From positions 992,001 through 1,056,000 of the forward strand of contig OZ244887.1 of NCBI GenBank assembly GCA_965221415.1: 64,000 nt of DNA, written 5' to 3'. The stretch is from UBA8337 sp965221415. GTDB lineage: Bacteria > Pseudomonadota > Alphaproteobacteria > RS24. Position numbers and translations under genes: made by a program. The notes beneath the pieces are model-generated. The model saw only the letters and a list, made by a program, of their open reading frames with translations. It was not told the origin of the DNA and did no database searches. Numbering within the stretch: position 1 is the stretch's first letter; each line of letters starts with the position of its first letter. Positions 11,901 through 20,334 of the stretch are shown in pieces.

Positions 11901-14900
11901 CACATTGACAAGCGCGGCCGGCACCAAAATCTTCAGCTTCACGGCCACCATGATAGCCACCGATGGCAGCCTCGGCGAGGATGGCAGCACGCTCACAGAA
12001 ACGGTGACCGTCGTGCTTAATTTGGTCGAGAACACCGCGCCCGAGATTACGGGCAGCGAGCGCACCCTCGAAGGTTTCACGGGGTCGCCAAGCCTCTTCG
12101 CCAATGGCAATACCGACACGGATGGGGTTTTCCATTTTGAGGGAACGCTGACAGGCGACTCGAGCGGCATAACCATAAGTGAAGGGGCGCTGGCTTATTT
12201 GCCCGATGGCCAAATCATCGAAGTGCCGTCTGGACGGCATCCTTTGACGGCAAGTACTGTCTGGCTTGAGCAAGCGGCGGATAGAACATGGCAGATAGTT
12301 GATGGGGAGGCATTCCCCACGCATGGCCGCCCATTCTATGTTATTGCGTTCTTTATTTTGACTAATAGCAACTATGCCGCGAATTCCAACATTCCAGATG
12401 TAACGAATGGACAGCTTACCGTTCAGTCGCAAGTTGCGGCGCGTTCTGATGGCGACGGCACAATCGTCACGCTTGCCGCGACCGACACCACGCCGAATGG
12501 CCTCACATGGACGCTGACGGGCGGGGCGGATATGGCCTTGTTTAACATCGACAGCACGACGGGTGCGATTACTTGGGCGACCGCGCCTGTATTCGGCACA
12601 ACGGTCAGTGATTATTATGGCGACACGCATTTCCACGTGGTCGCGACCGTCACCGATGGTGGCGAGGAGACCGACACCGTCAATGTGATTATTACCCTTG
12701 TTGGGCCGACCGTGATTGAGAATGCCGACAGCTATACGCTGTTACGGGCGGATAGTAATGGTGCGCTTGCCGACACGCTCGATGCGAGCGCGGCGACGAG
12801 TGCGCAATTTATTGATGGCGGCAACAGAGCCGACACCATCATAGCCAGTGCGCATGGCGATGTTATCGTTGGCGGCTATGGCAGCGATGACATCACGCTT
12901 GGCGATGGCGCAGACACAATTATCTATCGCTTTGACAGCGCTGCGCTTTTCCGTAGCGCTAGCGGGTGGGGTGCTCCCGATGGCGCCGATACTATCCACA
13001 ACTTTAAGCGCGGCGAAGACAAACTCGTTTTAGTCGATATTTCGGGCGAAATCGTCGACCTTGCAGACTTTCTCGCGCAAGTTAACCAAAGAAGTGCCGA
13101 CGATTACACCAGTCTTTACGGCGTCAGTATTATCCTTAATGATGCCAATGAGGCGACGGGGGCTGCCATTGTGTTCCGCGCTACGGGCGATGATAATGGC
13201 CCCGCGCGAGGCGGCACACGGACAGAGACACACTTGAGAATCAATTTCGCCGAGCCACTGCCGCTCCTCGATGGTGATGACGATGTCCGCCCAGAAGTCG
13301 CCAATTTTGCCGGCGACAATACGGATACTTACGGGTCAAATATTTTTGGTTTTGTTACTGATGCCCTATCGGATGGCACAGAGCTCTATCAGTTGCGTGA
13401 TGCCACTAAATTGGCGCAACTGCTTGGCTCGGCGGGTACTTTTGCTAGCCTCGACCCGACGGGTTTTCAGGCGTTAGACCTTGCCGATGAGCGTCCGCTT
13501 GGTGTCGCACCGCTAGAAGAAGTGCCGTTTATTCTCGGCACGCAACGCCACATCATCGACGACTTCACGGGGCGTGTGAATTTCTCAGCCAGTGAGAGCG
13601 GCGGCGAGGGTTTTTTCCATATTTTGGGAGAGATAGGCCTTAGCGGGAGTGGCCGCGATACTCTCACCATAAGCGCGGGGGCGCAGCTTTATCTGCGCGA
13701 TGGCACTATCGCAGATATTGCGGCGGGGGCGACCATGCTTACGGGCGGTCTTATCTTGCTTGAAGACCCTGACAATGACGGCGTTTGGACGGTGAACTCG
13801 GCGAATCAGGGGCAATTGCCGACAGCTCATGCATTTTATATTATTGGGAGCTATAATGGTCTTAATGGCGCTTATTTCCTGAGTGGTCATCCAGCTACCA
13901 ATGAACGGGTTATCTTTGAGACGACGGCGCGCGGCGTAACGGCGCTTTCGAGCGAAGACCAAACGCTAGCCGCCACGCTTGCGACCACCGCGAGTGACCC
14001 TGACGCGCTTACATGGGCGTTAGAAGCGAGTGATACGAGCGCGACGGATTATCTTTTGTTCAGCGTCGATGATGATGGGGTGATTAGTTGGCGCACGACA
14101 CCTAATTTTGATATGACGATGAGCCAAGCAGGCACGAATGTGTTTAGCTTGACCGCCAGAATTACCGATGCGAACGGCCTGACCGATACGGTGCCGGTCA
14201 CGGTGACATTGGAAGATTTGACATATTTCGGCAGCCGCGCACTGCTGCGCAACGGCGACGGGGACGCAGCCGACACGCTCGCGCCTACCACTGAGGCGCG
14301 GCTTATCGATGGCGGTGCTGAGGACGATACCATTACGGGCAGCGCGTTTGGCGATATTATTATCGGTGGTGCTGGCATTGATAGAATCACGCTTGGCGAT
14401 GGTGCCGATACGCTCGTCTATCATTTTGACAGCAGCCATTCTGGTGGGTGGCACGCGACCCATAGCACCGACACCATCTTTAACTTTAAGCGGGGCGAGG
14501 ATAAGCTTGTTTTTGTTGATGAATCTGGCGAGATACTCACCCTTGATGCGTTTGTCGCGATGGCGACAAGCGGCCTTGCGGCAGTGGAAGTTATCCATAC
14601 GAAAGTGGCCACAATCGAGGGACTTATCATTGATTTCCCCTCGGGCGACACCAGTGAGAGAACAGAGCTAATCATCTACTTCGACGAGGCGATTAGGGTT
14701 TACCCTGATGGTTTCACGGTCACGACAGAGATTCAGCCTTTCGCGGGCGTGCCAATCGAAGGGACTGATAATCCCTTCGGGTCGAATCTCGATTTGGATG
14801 AATCCACGGATTTGCCGGGGCAGACCGATTTCGCCACCTCACCCCTGACTGATTTGTCGAAATTGCCGCAACTGCTTGGCTCGGCGGGTACTTATGATGC

Positions 14901-17900
14901 CCTCGACCCGAACGGTTTTCAGGCATTCGAGATTGCCGTCGCCCCAACCATCGACCAAGACCCGAGCGTTGTCATCGACGACTTCACAGGGCAGCTAAAT
15001 ACCTTTGCCAATGAGCAGAATGACAATGATGGGGTTTTCCATTTGGCGGGGACGTTTAGCTATACGACCGCAGGGGTAAATATAAGCGGACTCGTGGCCT
15101 ATTTGCCCGATGGCACCCTCATCGATAATATCCCTAACGGGCTGTACACTGTTGCGACAACTGATAATGGGGTTGCTCATGTTTGGCTTGAAGAAATTAA
15201 CGGGGTCTGGCAGCTTCAATCGGGTGCAGCCTACCCGTCGGCAGAAGACCACACCTTCTATGCTATTGGCCGTCATAATAGTTTCAGTGGTGATTTTTTT
15301 GCTAATACTGAAGGCGAGACCGTCACCAATCATCGGCTTGTCTTGGGCGAAGCCTTCAACGCCGATTCAGCCGAGAACCAACAGGTCGTGACCACGCTCA
15401 CCGCCACCGATGCCACGCCGAACGGCTTGCATTGGGAGTTGATTGGCAGCGGCGCAGACAATCATCTGTTCGACATCGACATCGCAAGCGGCGCGGTGAC
15501 GTGGAAGGTCGCGCCCGATTACGAAACTCTCCGCAGCGCGGCGGGCAGCAACGTGTTCAGCCTAACCGCCCGCGTGATAGATAATGACGGCATCTCAAGC
15601 AGCCTCGACTTCACCGTCACATTGACCGACGTGTTCGAAAACACCCCGCCGAGGATTACGACCTTCGTCGAGGACTTCACAGGGTACAAGAATCTCTTCG
15701 CCAATGCCGTCGATGACAGCGATGGCATCTTCCATTTTTCGGGGACGATAGCCCATTCTGCCACCAGAACGATAACCATAAGCGAGGGCGCAACAATCTA
15801 TTTGCCCGATGGCACGGAAATCGCTATTCCACCTGGGCCGTTCGCAGTTCCTTACCACGGCACCGAGGTCAATTTCGTCTGGCTTCAGCAAGCGGCGAAT
15901 GGGGTTTGGGAACTGGTCGAGAATGCGAACAGGCCGACCCCCGAAAGCGTCGGCGCAGAATATTATTATCTTGGGGTCTATGACCAGTGCGCTTCTGAAT
16001 TTTTCTATCCTACCGTAGCAGCTTTTGGCACTACGGCTTCTGGCGAACGCGTCACAACCCCTGAGACGCTTACCCTTGGGCCCGCTTTAGCCGTCGATTC
16101 CGCCGAGAGTCAGTATTTAGTGACGACGCTCACCGCGCTAGACGATACCGCCGACGGCCCGACAGATGATGCCTCGGACGACCAGACTTTTACTTGGGCG
16201 CTGACCGGCGGGGCAGACGTGGCCTTGTTTGCCATCGACAGCGTCACTGGCGCGATAACGTGGCGCGAGGCACCCGATTACGAAACCCTCGACAGTGCCG
16301 ATAACGACAAAACCTTCGAGCTTACCGCCACAGTGACCGATAATTTGGGCGCATCAGACTCGGCTGACCTCACCGTGACACTGACCAATGCGATTGAAAG
16401 CCAGATTGACGCGGTTGTCATCGATGTCCCCGAGGGGCAAACAAATGCCTTTGTCAATGGCCGCAATAATAATGATGGCGTTTACCATTTTTCGGGGGTG
16501 ATAGAGGGGGATAGCGATAGGCTTGTCATAAGCGAAGGCGCGGCGATTTATCTGCCCGATGGCACGCGCATAGATGTGCCGTCTGGACAGTATGTTTATA
16601 AAAATAATGCCAACAACGCCAATGTTATCATCTGGCTTGAGCAAGCCGATGATGGAACATGGGTATTCAACGATGCTCTAGATGCTTTTGGGAACCTCGA
16701 TTCATTCCCGACGACAGGCGGAATCTATGCGATTGGGAGTTATGAAGGCTCGGGTGAGAGTAAATTTAACTTTGTGGATGGCACGCCTGTTACGAACCAT
16801 CAGCTTGTCTTTGTGCAAGACAGCTTTGCGTTCACCACATCTGAGCTAGAACTCGAAGTGGCCACGCTTGGCACAACAGAGGCCGCCTCAACCCTAACGT
16901 GGAGCTTAGGCGGTGCCGACGCAGCACGCTTCACTATCGACAGCGAAACGGGTGCGATTGCGTGGGCAAATACGCCTGACTTTGACACAACCCTAAGTGC
17001 CGCACGCAGCAAAGTGTTTAGCTTGACCGTCACCGCGACAGGTGTCGGGACATCTAGCACGGTTGATGTCACCGTCACATTGACGGAAAACACAGCACCC
17101 GATATCGACGCAATCATCATCGAGGACTTCACGGGGCAGGCGAATGTGCCTATCAGGGGCGTGGATGAAAATGGTGTCGCCGATTATAGCGCTGGCGTTT
17201 TCCACTATACGGGCACCATAATCACGGATGATGGTAGTGCTCCACATATGGTAGATTTAGAGGGTATCGTGATTTATCTCCCCGATGGCAGCACCGCAGA
17301 GATTGCAGAAGGGCTGTATAATATTACGCCAGCCTCTGGCAAGCTTTCTTATTTCTGGGCTGAAGACTCTAATAATGATGGGACGTGGGAGTTGGCATCG
17401 GGTGCGACCTTGCCGACAGATGGCCGCACATTCTATGTTTTTGGCATCTCTGATGAACCTTTCCAGTTTACGCCTGAGTATACCCTCGGTGGGGCGCGCG
17501 TTTCGAATGTAGATATTGTCATTGAGGGCGACAGCTTTGCGTTTACCTCAGCTGAGAACCAGCTCGAGGTCGGCCGGTTGCGCGCGAGCGATGACACACC
17601 AAATGGCGTGACATGGGCGTTGGAAGCAAATAGCGCTAGCGCGACGGATTATAATTTGTTCTCCATCAATGATGATGGCGTGGTGACGTGGAACGACGCG
17701 CCTGACTTCGAGACGAGGGTAAGCTCTACCCCGTTGAGCAATAAAGTGTTCAACTTGCGGGCGCGCGCGACCGATGACCTCGGCGCGTCAACTACGCTTG
17801 ACTTCACCGTGACCCTCACCGATGAGACCGACGAGACAGCCCCGAGTATTACCGAGGCGACGAGTATCATCACTGGCTTCACGGGGCGGGCTCTTCCAAG

Positions 17901-20250
17901 TAATTTTTTCAGCCCCAGAGATTTTTTCCATATTTCGGGAGAGATTAGCTTGGCTGATGACCCCACAAATGCGGGTCGCCTAAAGATAGTGGTAAGCGAA
18001 GGCGCGCAGGCCTATTTGCCCGATGGCCGTATCATCGATGTGCCGAGCGGGGAATACACTGTGACGACCCCGACGCGCTTCAACCAGTCTTATATCTGGA
18101 TTGAAGACCCTGACGACGATGGGACATGGACACTCGGCTCGGATACCGAACGTTCCAATCGGGCTAGCGATAGCTATATTCTTGCACGATATATTAATAG
18201 TCCGACCCCTACGCTTGATTTTAGTTTTCACACTAGGGAAATTACCGATGAGACGATTACCATTCCGACGACAAGCTTTGACTTTACCGTCGATGAGGGG
18301 CAACTTCTCGTTACCACGCTGACCGCTACCGATGATTCACCAAATATCCTGACGTGGAGCTTGGGCGGGGCGGACGCTGACAAGTTCAACATCGACAGCG
18401 ACACGGGCGATATTACGTGGAAAACCGCGCCCGATTATGAAGACACGAACCTAGTGAGTGCGGCAAGCACCAAAGTGTTCAGCTTCATCGCGCGCGCAAC
18501 CGATGGCGGCGGACTTTCCGACACCCAAGCCATCACCGTGACCCTCACCGATGCCACGGATGAAACCGCACCCGTCATTGACGATAGCACCACTGTGTTT
18601 GAGTCAGCCGAGGGGCAACTCGCCGTCACCACGCTGACAGCAACCGATACGACACCAAACGGCCTGACTTGGGAGTTGAGCGGCGCAGATGTCAACCGCT
18701 TCAACATCGACAGCGAGACAGGTGAAATTACGTGGAAAGAAACGCCCGATTTTGAAAACACGAACTTAATGAGTGTGGCAAACAGCAGAGACTTCAGCCT
18801 GACCGCCACCGCAACCGATGGCGGCGGCGAAACCGCCACGCAAGCCATCACCGTGCGATTAACCGATGTGAACGAGTCAGCACCGTTCATTACGCCAGTC
18901 ACAGTCACCGACATCATCGAGGGCTTCACGGGGCGGATAAATGCCTTTGCCAATCGCATCAATGACGATGATGGCATTTTCCATTATTCGGGGACGTTTA
19001 CCTTTACGAACACAGGGATAAACATAAGCGCGGACGCGAAAGCCTATTTGCCCGATGGTACCATCGTAAATCTTCCGTCTAGCTACACTGTGCCAGCTGG
19101 CGGCGGCTCGGAGCCGAGGATTTGGATTGAAGAAATTAACGGGGTTTGGCAGCTTCAATCGGCTGAAGATTTACCTACGGAAGAAGGTCGCGCCGTCTAT
19201 TATATTGGCAGGCATGATACTTTGAATAGTATTTTTGCCCGTAATGGTGTTGGCGAAGCCGTCACCAATCATCAGCTTGCCCATACATATACAAGCTTTA
19301 CGTATGAGTCAGCCGAGAACCAACGCGCCGTCACCACGCTTGAGGCGACCGATGATTCGCCGAATGGCCTGACGTGGACACTCGCGGGCGGCGATGACGT
19401 TGACTTGTTCAACATCGATAGCGACACGGGCGAGATTACGTGGAAAACCGCGCCCGATTACGAAACCCGCAGGAGCGATGACGGCGACAGAGACTTCACC
19501 TTCATGGTCACAGCCACCGATGACGGCGGGCTTGCCGACACGGAAGAAGTCACCGTGACATTGACCAATGAGATTGAAAACACAATCGATGCCATCGTCA
19601 TCGACTTCACAGGACACAAGAATATCCCCGTCAGGGGTCGCAATGCGGACGATGGGGTTTTCCATTTCTCTGGAGAGTTAACCTATACTGCCTCAGCGAT
19701 AAGTATAAGCGAGGGGGCGCGCGCCTATTTGCCCGATGGCACTATCGTCGATATTCCGCCGGGGCCGCACGCCGTCACCACGACACCATCCGATGACCCT
19801 ACAATCTGGCTTGAACAAGCCAGCGATGGAACATGGCAACTAAACGCAGGTAGCACTGTTCCAGAGGGAGGATATCGCCTTGGGGCCTATAATAATGGGG
19901 ATAATGTCGTTAACCATGGTGGCCTTGGTATCAGCGTGCGTGATGAGACTCTTACCTTTGCCACCAACGACTTTGCGTTTGAGTCAGATGAAGGCCAAGA
20001 TGAGGCCGTCACGCTTGCATCGACCGATGCCAATCCGGCGGGGCTGTCATGGTATTTGAGCGGCGATGACGTTGACTCGTTTACCATCGACACCGACAGC
20101 GGCGAGGTGAAGTGGGTCTCCACCCCCAATTACGACACAACACGAAGCGAAGCAGGCAGCAGAGAGTTCAGCCTGATAGCCATCGCCACAGATGACGACG
20201 GCGTAACAGACACGCTCGACTTCACCATCACACTGATGGATGTGGTTTAG
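5983..20250 (+). CDS. Giant cadherin/FTGR-module repeat protein 2 (4755 aa)
   Basis: This is the largest gene of the window. There is no signal peptide; residues 1-110 look Calx-beta-like (ATEG, FTPTDD-type strand, DNDDATG), followed by two FVISR modules ending at residue 409. After one cadherin-like domain beginning with EQQDGRTEA, FTGR modules and cadherin-like domains alternate: about 14 FTGR modules (near 7600, 8344, 9078, 9790, 10507, 12070, 13558, 14976, 15670, 16422, 17122, 17872, 18919, 19602) and about 17 cadherin-like domains. One discoidin-like domain lies at about 11178-11706. Two RTX-like segments are internal (about 12721-13497 and 14215-14941). The protein stops right after a cadherin-like domain (TLMDVV) with no RTX tail. 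I noticed a single cysteine, near base 15987. Codons shift from T-ending near the start to C-ending in the last third. Export route and adhesin function are inferred. Confidence 0.9.
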   Translation: MTFTLSAPVVATEGTLYSFDITPTAALADATTIRWVIVPKGALPVTSSDFPSLTGMLSFTSGATTAQTVTFIPTDDARREISKDFELRIYDAADMASEPTALDTQVVTLRDNDDATGTYGNELLTGNGDANIIGFGTAHGVIANGSAGSDFYVISRFQYGNVEITDTVGTNLVKFDAGVTITDYDEESADGFVKVISRVDLTLSTGAVITIINPVGKFVFQLGSDPIITTYDEFKGEIRAEGSNETSTLRNNEAFQVLTATTDPDISGNSLSAQFSPSFGSANVDVFSSASTFGFSQNGSAGDDFYVISRFQYGNVEITDTVGTNLIKFDVGVTITDYDEESADGFVKVISRVDLTLSTGAVITIINPVGKFVFQLGDDDVIATYDEFKGEIRAEGSNETSTLRNNEAFSIPIPSGDADAVFDDGPTDFTLVEQQDGRTEAIIIGTVAATDANRDPITYSLTADTSAGEDATGFEIDTNGQITYTGSGLTHANTQTVSFTVVAESTGADGTDTEVTQSVTINVVANTPPSITQSQTTTINGFTGHANLYANGRDATDGLFHYTGTIAHTFGNREVTVTGVQVYLPDGTIVDVPDYDATTPFQAITYGFGGYLWLSDPTGNGDWQLNPGGGSLPPPMEDGIYVLGYYDADEEVFYYPYSSDAGGGYPSSGRSGGFVMDTTVVSMPVALALRVADGEDAVTTLAATDMTAGARPLTWSLSGADHNLFDIDSDGAITWDETPDYDALNSRAGTKVFTFTATVTDSSGATDSIALTVTLLDNTPPVVGTVIDGFTGRVDAFANGEDDSDGLFHYTGDVELVSIGTLGNLIEFRVGGDSNIIYLPDGTIIEYEPGNFGLTITPGGSGYLWAALGDHDDDTTTPDVWGLTTGVTLPTSGTFYVLGQITQDINNNLVQSGRAVTDEQLIIARDTLAVDSAENQFVVTTLSAMDVDGDAVTWTLTGGADMNRFTIGSTTGEIRWAERPDYETLNSADSDKDFIVIATASDGRGGTDSITVTVTLTDVALETAPVIGTILATGFTGYTNVNVNGEDADNGVFHHTITLSETDAGGANRVISISAGEVYLSDGTILNIAAETASSIDTGSLDFVHVWLEDPNGDGVWTLDRGGSRPAAGTAYVLGRFDVDNSIFLYGGESVTDGIAANSPSTLEIDSLEAQDAVTTLTATDETPNGQLWSLDDATSSTADARLFDIDEDTGVVTWKTAPTFGTTLSTDSTAPNVFRVTARVTDESGLSDTVELVVTLVDNTAPVINVVIEDFTGQTDVPLNRADPNSEVFHYTGMVRTPDGGTAYTEDIVIYLNDGTVLEVPDLSVATNYEGSVFWVALVDDDSNPSTPAVWQFFESGTSSYPPSGTAYIFGWYDIDGVEAYVPFGTAATNEPLTLEGVSMLDVNADENDRAVTTLSATDATPNGLTWSLDVGGDAALFEINPTTGVIRWRENPDFESTVSSSSSDNKEFTFTARATDSVGDSSTVTVTVNLQDVNDAPVINQNGGVIEGFTGYVNVAIDGNNGDINSFHHTAEVDIVAHDDGTYTATIGAGGVAYLPDGTVATIPSGAHTTTSGSVWIERASDGTWQIGLTEQFPTDGTPYYVLGFFDITGRMFGTTARQVTDGTLVLPVVVRSDENDDAVVTLSATDADGDDVTWSLGNVVTFHSVSTDASLFTITEDGDGNGVIRWRNAPDFETADRHLFIFEAIATDESEAQSSQVINVILEDANDAPSIDRSQIAESTELEATATPYGSTIYRGGDDATEARQITALTDGNTGQSNEQGQLTPIVWSGPGITGYRPRNADGETLTFTLDDGYTQGRVEIYTRASGTSERLIDDSTVQFWLDGTAVGTALTIRSTAAVNHVSDDGDVTAKFEVAPPVGLVFDEVRITFSGEDQQIAEVDIFGIALDDAIDVPENTRDVITLEATDQDIDLAAGDSPSWRWELAGGPDVALFSINGATGEVTWKVAPEYDTLTSAAGTKIFSFTATMIATDGSLGEDGSTLTETVTVVLNLVENTAPEITGSERTLEGFTGSPSLFANGNTDTDGVFHFEGTLTGDSSGITISEGALAYLPDGQIIEVPSGRHPLTASTVWLEQAADRTWQIVDGEAFPTHGRPFYVIAFFILTNSNYAANSNIPDVTNGQLTVQSQVAARSDGDGTIVTLAATDTTPNGLTWTLTGGADMALFNIDSTTGAITWATAPVFGTTVSDYYGDTHFHVVATVTDGGEETDTVNVIITLVGPTVIENADSYTLLRADSNGALADTLDASAATSAQFIDGGNRADTIIASAHGDVIVGGYGSDDITLGDGADTIIYRFDSAALFRSASGWGAPDGADTIHNFKRGEDKLVLVDISGEIVDLADFLAQVNQRSADDYTSLYGVSIILNDANEATGAAIVFRATGDDNGPARGGTRTETHLRINFAEPLPLLDGDDDVRPEVANFAGDNTDTYGSNIFGFVTDALSDGTELYQLRDATKLAQLLGSAGTFASLDPTGFQALDLADERPLGVAPLEEVPFILGTQRHIIDDFTGRVNFSASESGGEGFFHILGEIGLSGSGRDTLTISAGAQLYLRDGTIADIAAGATMLTGGLILLEDPDNDGVWTVNSANQGQLPTAHAFYIIGSYNGLNGAYFLSGHPATNERVIFETTARGVTALSSEDQTLAATLATTASDPDALTWALEASDTSATDYLLFSVDDDGVISWRTTPNFDMTMSQAGTNVFSLTARITDANGLTDTVPVTVTLEDLTYFGSRALLRNGDGDAADTLAPTTEARLIDGGAEDDTITGSAFGDIIIGGAGIDRITLGDGADTLVYHFDSSHSGGWHATHSTDTIFNFKRGEDKLVFVDESGEILTLDAFVAMATSGLAAVEVIHTKVATIEGLIIDFPSGDTSERTELIIYFDEAIRVYPDGFTVTTEIQPFAGVPIEGTDNPFGSNLDLDESTDLPGQTDFATSPLTDLSKLPQLLGSAGTYDALDPNGFQAFEIAVAPTIDQDPSVVIDDFTGQLNTFANEQNDNDGVFHLAGTFSYTTAGVNISGLVAYLPDGTLIDNIPNGLYTVATTDNGVAHVWLEEINGVWQLQSGAAYPSAEDHTFYAIGRHNSFSGDFFANTEGETVTNHRLVLGEAFNADSAENQQVVTTLTATDATPNGLHWELIGSGADNHLFDIDIASGAVTWKVAPDYETLRSAAGSNVFSLTARVIDNDGISSSLDFTVTLTDVFENTPPRITTFVEDFTGYKNLFANAVDDSDGIFHFSGTIAHSATRTITISEGATIYLPDGTEIAIPPGPFAVPYHGTEVNFVWLQQAANGVWELVENANRPTPESVGAEYYYLGVYDQCASEFFYPTVAAFGTTASGERVTTPETLTLGPALAVDSAESQYLVTTLTALDDTADGPTDDASDDQTFTWALTGGADVALFAIDSVTGAITWREAPDYETLDSADNDKTFELTATVTDNLGASDSADLTVTLTNAIESQIDAVVIDVPEGQTNAFVNGRNNNDGVYHFSGVIEGDSDRLVISEGAAIYLPDGTRIDVPSGQYVYKNNANNANVIIWLEQADDGTWVFNDALDAFGNLDSFPTTGGIYAIGSYEGSGESKFNFVDGTPVTNHQLVFVQDSFAFTTSELELEVATLGTTEAASTLTWSLGGADAARFTIDSETGAIAWANTPDFDTTLSAARSKVFSLTVTATGVGTSSTVDVTVTLTENTAPDIDAIIIEDFTGQANVPIRGVDENGVADYSAGVFHYTGTIITDDGSAPHMVDLEGIVIYLPDGSTAEIAEGLYNITPASGKLSYFWAEDSNNDGTWELASGATLPTDGRTFYVFGISDEPFQFTPEYTLGGARVSNVDIVIEGDSFAFTSAENQLEVGRLRASDDTPNGVTWALEANSASATDYNLFSINDDGVVTWNDAPDFETRVSSTPLSNKVFNLRARATDDLGASTTLDFTVTLTDETDETAPSITEATSIITGFTGRALPSNFFSPRDFFHISGEISLADDPTNAGRLKIVVSEGAQAYLPDGRIIDVPSGEYTVTTPTRFNQSYIWIEDPDDDGTWTLGSDTERSNRASDSYILARYINSPTPTLDFSFHTREITDETITIPTTSFDFTVDEGQLLVTTLTATDDSPNILTWSLGGADADKFNIDSDTGDITWKTAPDYEDTNLVSAASTKVFSFIARATDGGGLSDTQAITVTLTDATDETAPVIDDSTTVFESAEGQLAVTTLTATDTTPNGLTWELSGADVNRFNIDSETGEITWKETPDFENTNLMSVANSRDFSLTATATDGGGETATQAITVRLTDVNESAPFITPVTVTDIIEGFTGRINAFANRINDDDGIFHYSGTFTFTNTGINISADAKAYLPDGTIVNLPSSYTVPAGGGSEPRIWIEEINGVWQLQSAEDLPTEEGRAVYYIGRHDTLNSIFARNGVGEAVTNHQLAHTYTSFTYESAENQRAVTTLEATDDSPNGLTWTLAGGDDVDLFNIDSDTGEITWKTAPDYETRRSDDGDRDFTFMVTATDDGGLADTEEVTVTLTNEIENTIDAIVIDFTGHKNIPVRGRNADDGVFHFSGELTYTASAISISEGARAYLPDGTIVDIPPGPHAVTTTPSDDPTIWLEQASDGTWQLNAGSTVPEGGYRLGAYNNGDNVVNHGGLGISVRDETLTFATNDFAFESDEGQDEAVTLASTDANPAGLSWYLSGDDVDSFTIDTDSGEVKWVSTPNYDTTRSEAGSREFSLIAIATDDDGVTDTLDFTITLMDVV
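6412..6747 (+). repeat. FVISR module 1 within copy A
   Basis: This 336-base unit runs from NGSAGSDFYVISR to NNEAF. It is repeated at 6874-7209, also 336 bases, at an offset of 462 bases. The pattern DFYVISR, GTNLVKFDAGVTIT, TLSTGAVITI, VFQLG is a beta-rich segment of the kind that accompanies RTX repeats. The same pair exists in giant genes 3 and 4. Confidence 0.9.
6874..7209 (+). repeat. FVISR module 2 within copy A
   Basis: Second copy of the 336-base unit. It differs from module 1 at a few codons, for example GSDP versus GDDD and KFDAG versus KFDVG. Confidence 0.9.
11178..11706 (+). other. Discoidin-like domain in giant gene 2
   Basis: The segment holds EARQITALTDGNTG, LTFTLDDGYTQGRVEIYTR, VQFWLDGTAVGTA, then LVFDEVRITFSG and AEVDIFGI. 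This strand order resembles an F5/8 type C (discoidin, galactose-binding jelly-roll) domain. Homologous segments occur twice in giant gene 3 and three times in giant gene 4. Confidence 0.55.
12721..13497 (+). other. Internal RTX-like segment 1 in giant gene 2
   Basis: SYTLLRADSNG, DTLDASAATSAQFIDGG, ADTIIASAHGDVIVGGYGSDD and FKRGEDKLVLVD match the C-terminal RTX tail of giant gene 4. The segment ends with LAQLLGSAGTFASLD, which parallels the final residues of that tail, yet the frame continues into an FTGR module. Confidence 0.7.
14215..14941 (+). other. Internal RTX-like segment 2 in giant gene 2
   Basis: SRALLRNGDGDAADTL, RLIDGGAEDDTITGSAFGD and FNFKRGEDKLVFVDESGE repeat the RTX-like arrangement. 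It ends with LPQLLGSAGTYDALDPNGF, nearly the same as the end of segment 1, and is followed by an FTGR module. Confidence 0.7.
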
Positions 20251-20255
20251 ACGTA

Positions 20256-20270
20256 TTAACTAAAATGTAA
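20256..20270 (+). promoter_or_regulatory. Possible CtrA-like box upstream of giant gene 3
   Basis: TTAACTAAAATGTAA reads as TTAA, seven bases, GTAA. The CtrA consensus of alphaproteobacteria is TTAA-N7-TTAA, so this is one base off. An equivalent sequence at a similar distance precedes giant gene 4. The regulator is inferred only from the motif. Confidence 0.35.
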
Positions 20271-20334
20271 GTTTTAATAATTATGAAATAAATGTATAGG
20301 ATAATGAAAACGAAACAAAGAGTGGACTAGAAAT

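Noticed and set aside
12721..14941. Internal RTX-like segments as ends of separate present-day genes
   Set aside because: No stop codon or start signal interrupts the frame at either segment, so they are internal to one gene now.
20240..20334. Giant gene 2 as a pseudogene broken by a frameshift from giant gene 3
   Set aside because: Neither other frame after the stop continues the cadherin-like pattern, and giant gene 3 has its own complete start that matches genes 2 and 4.
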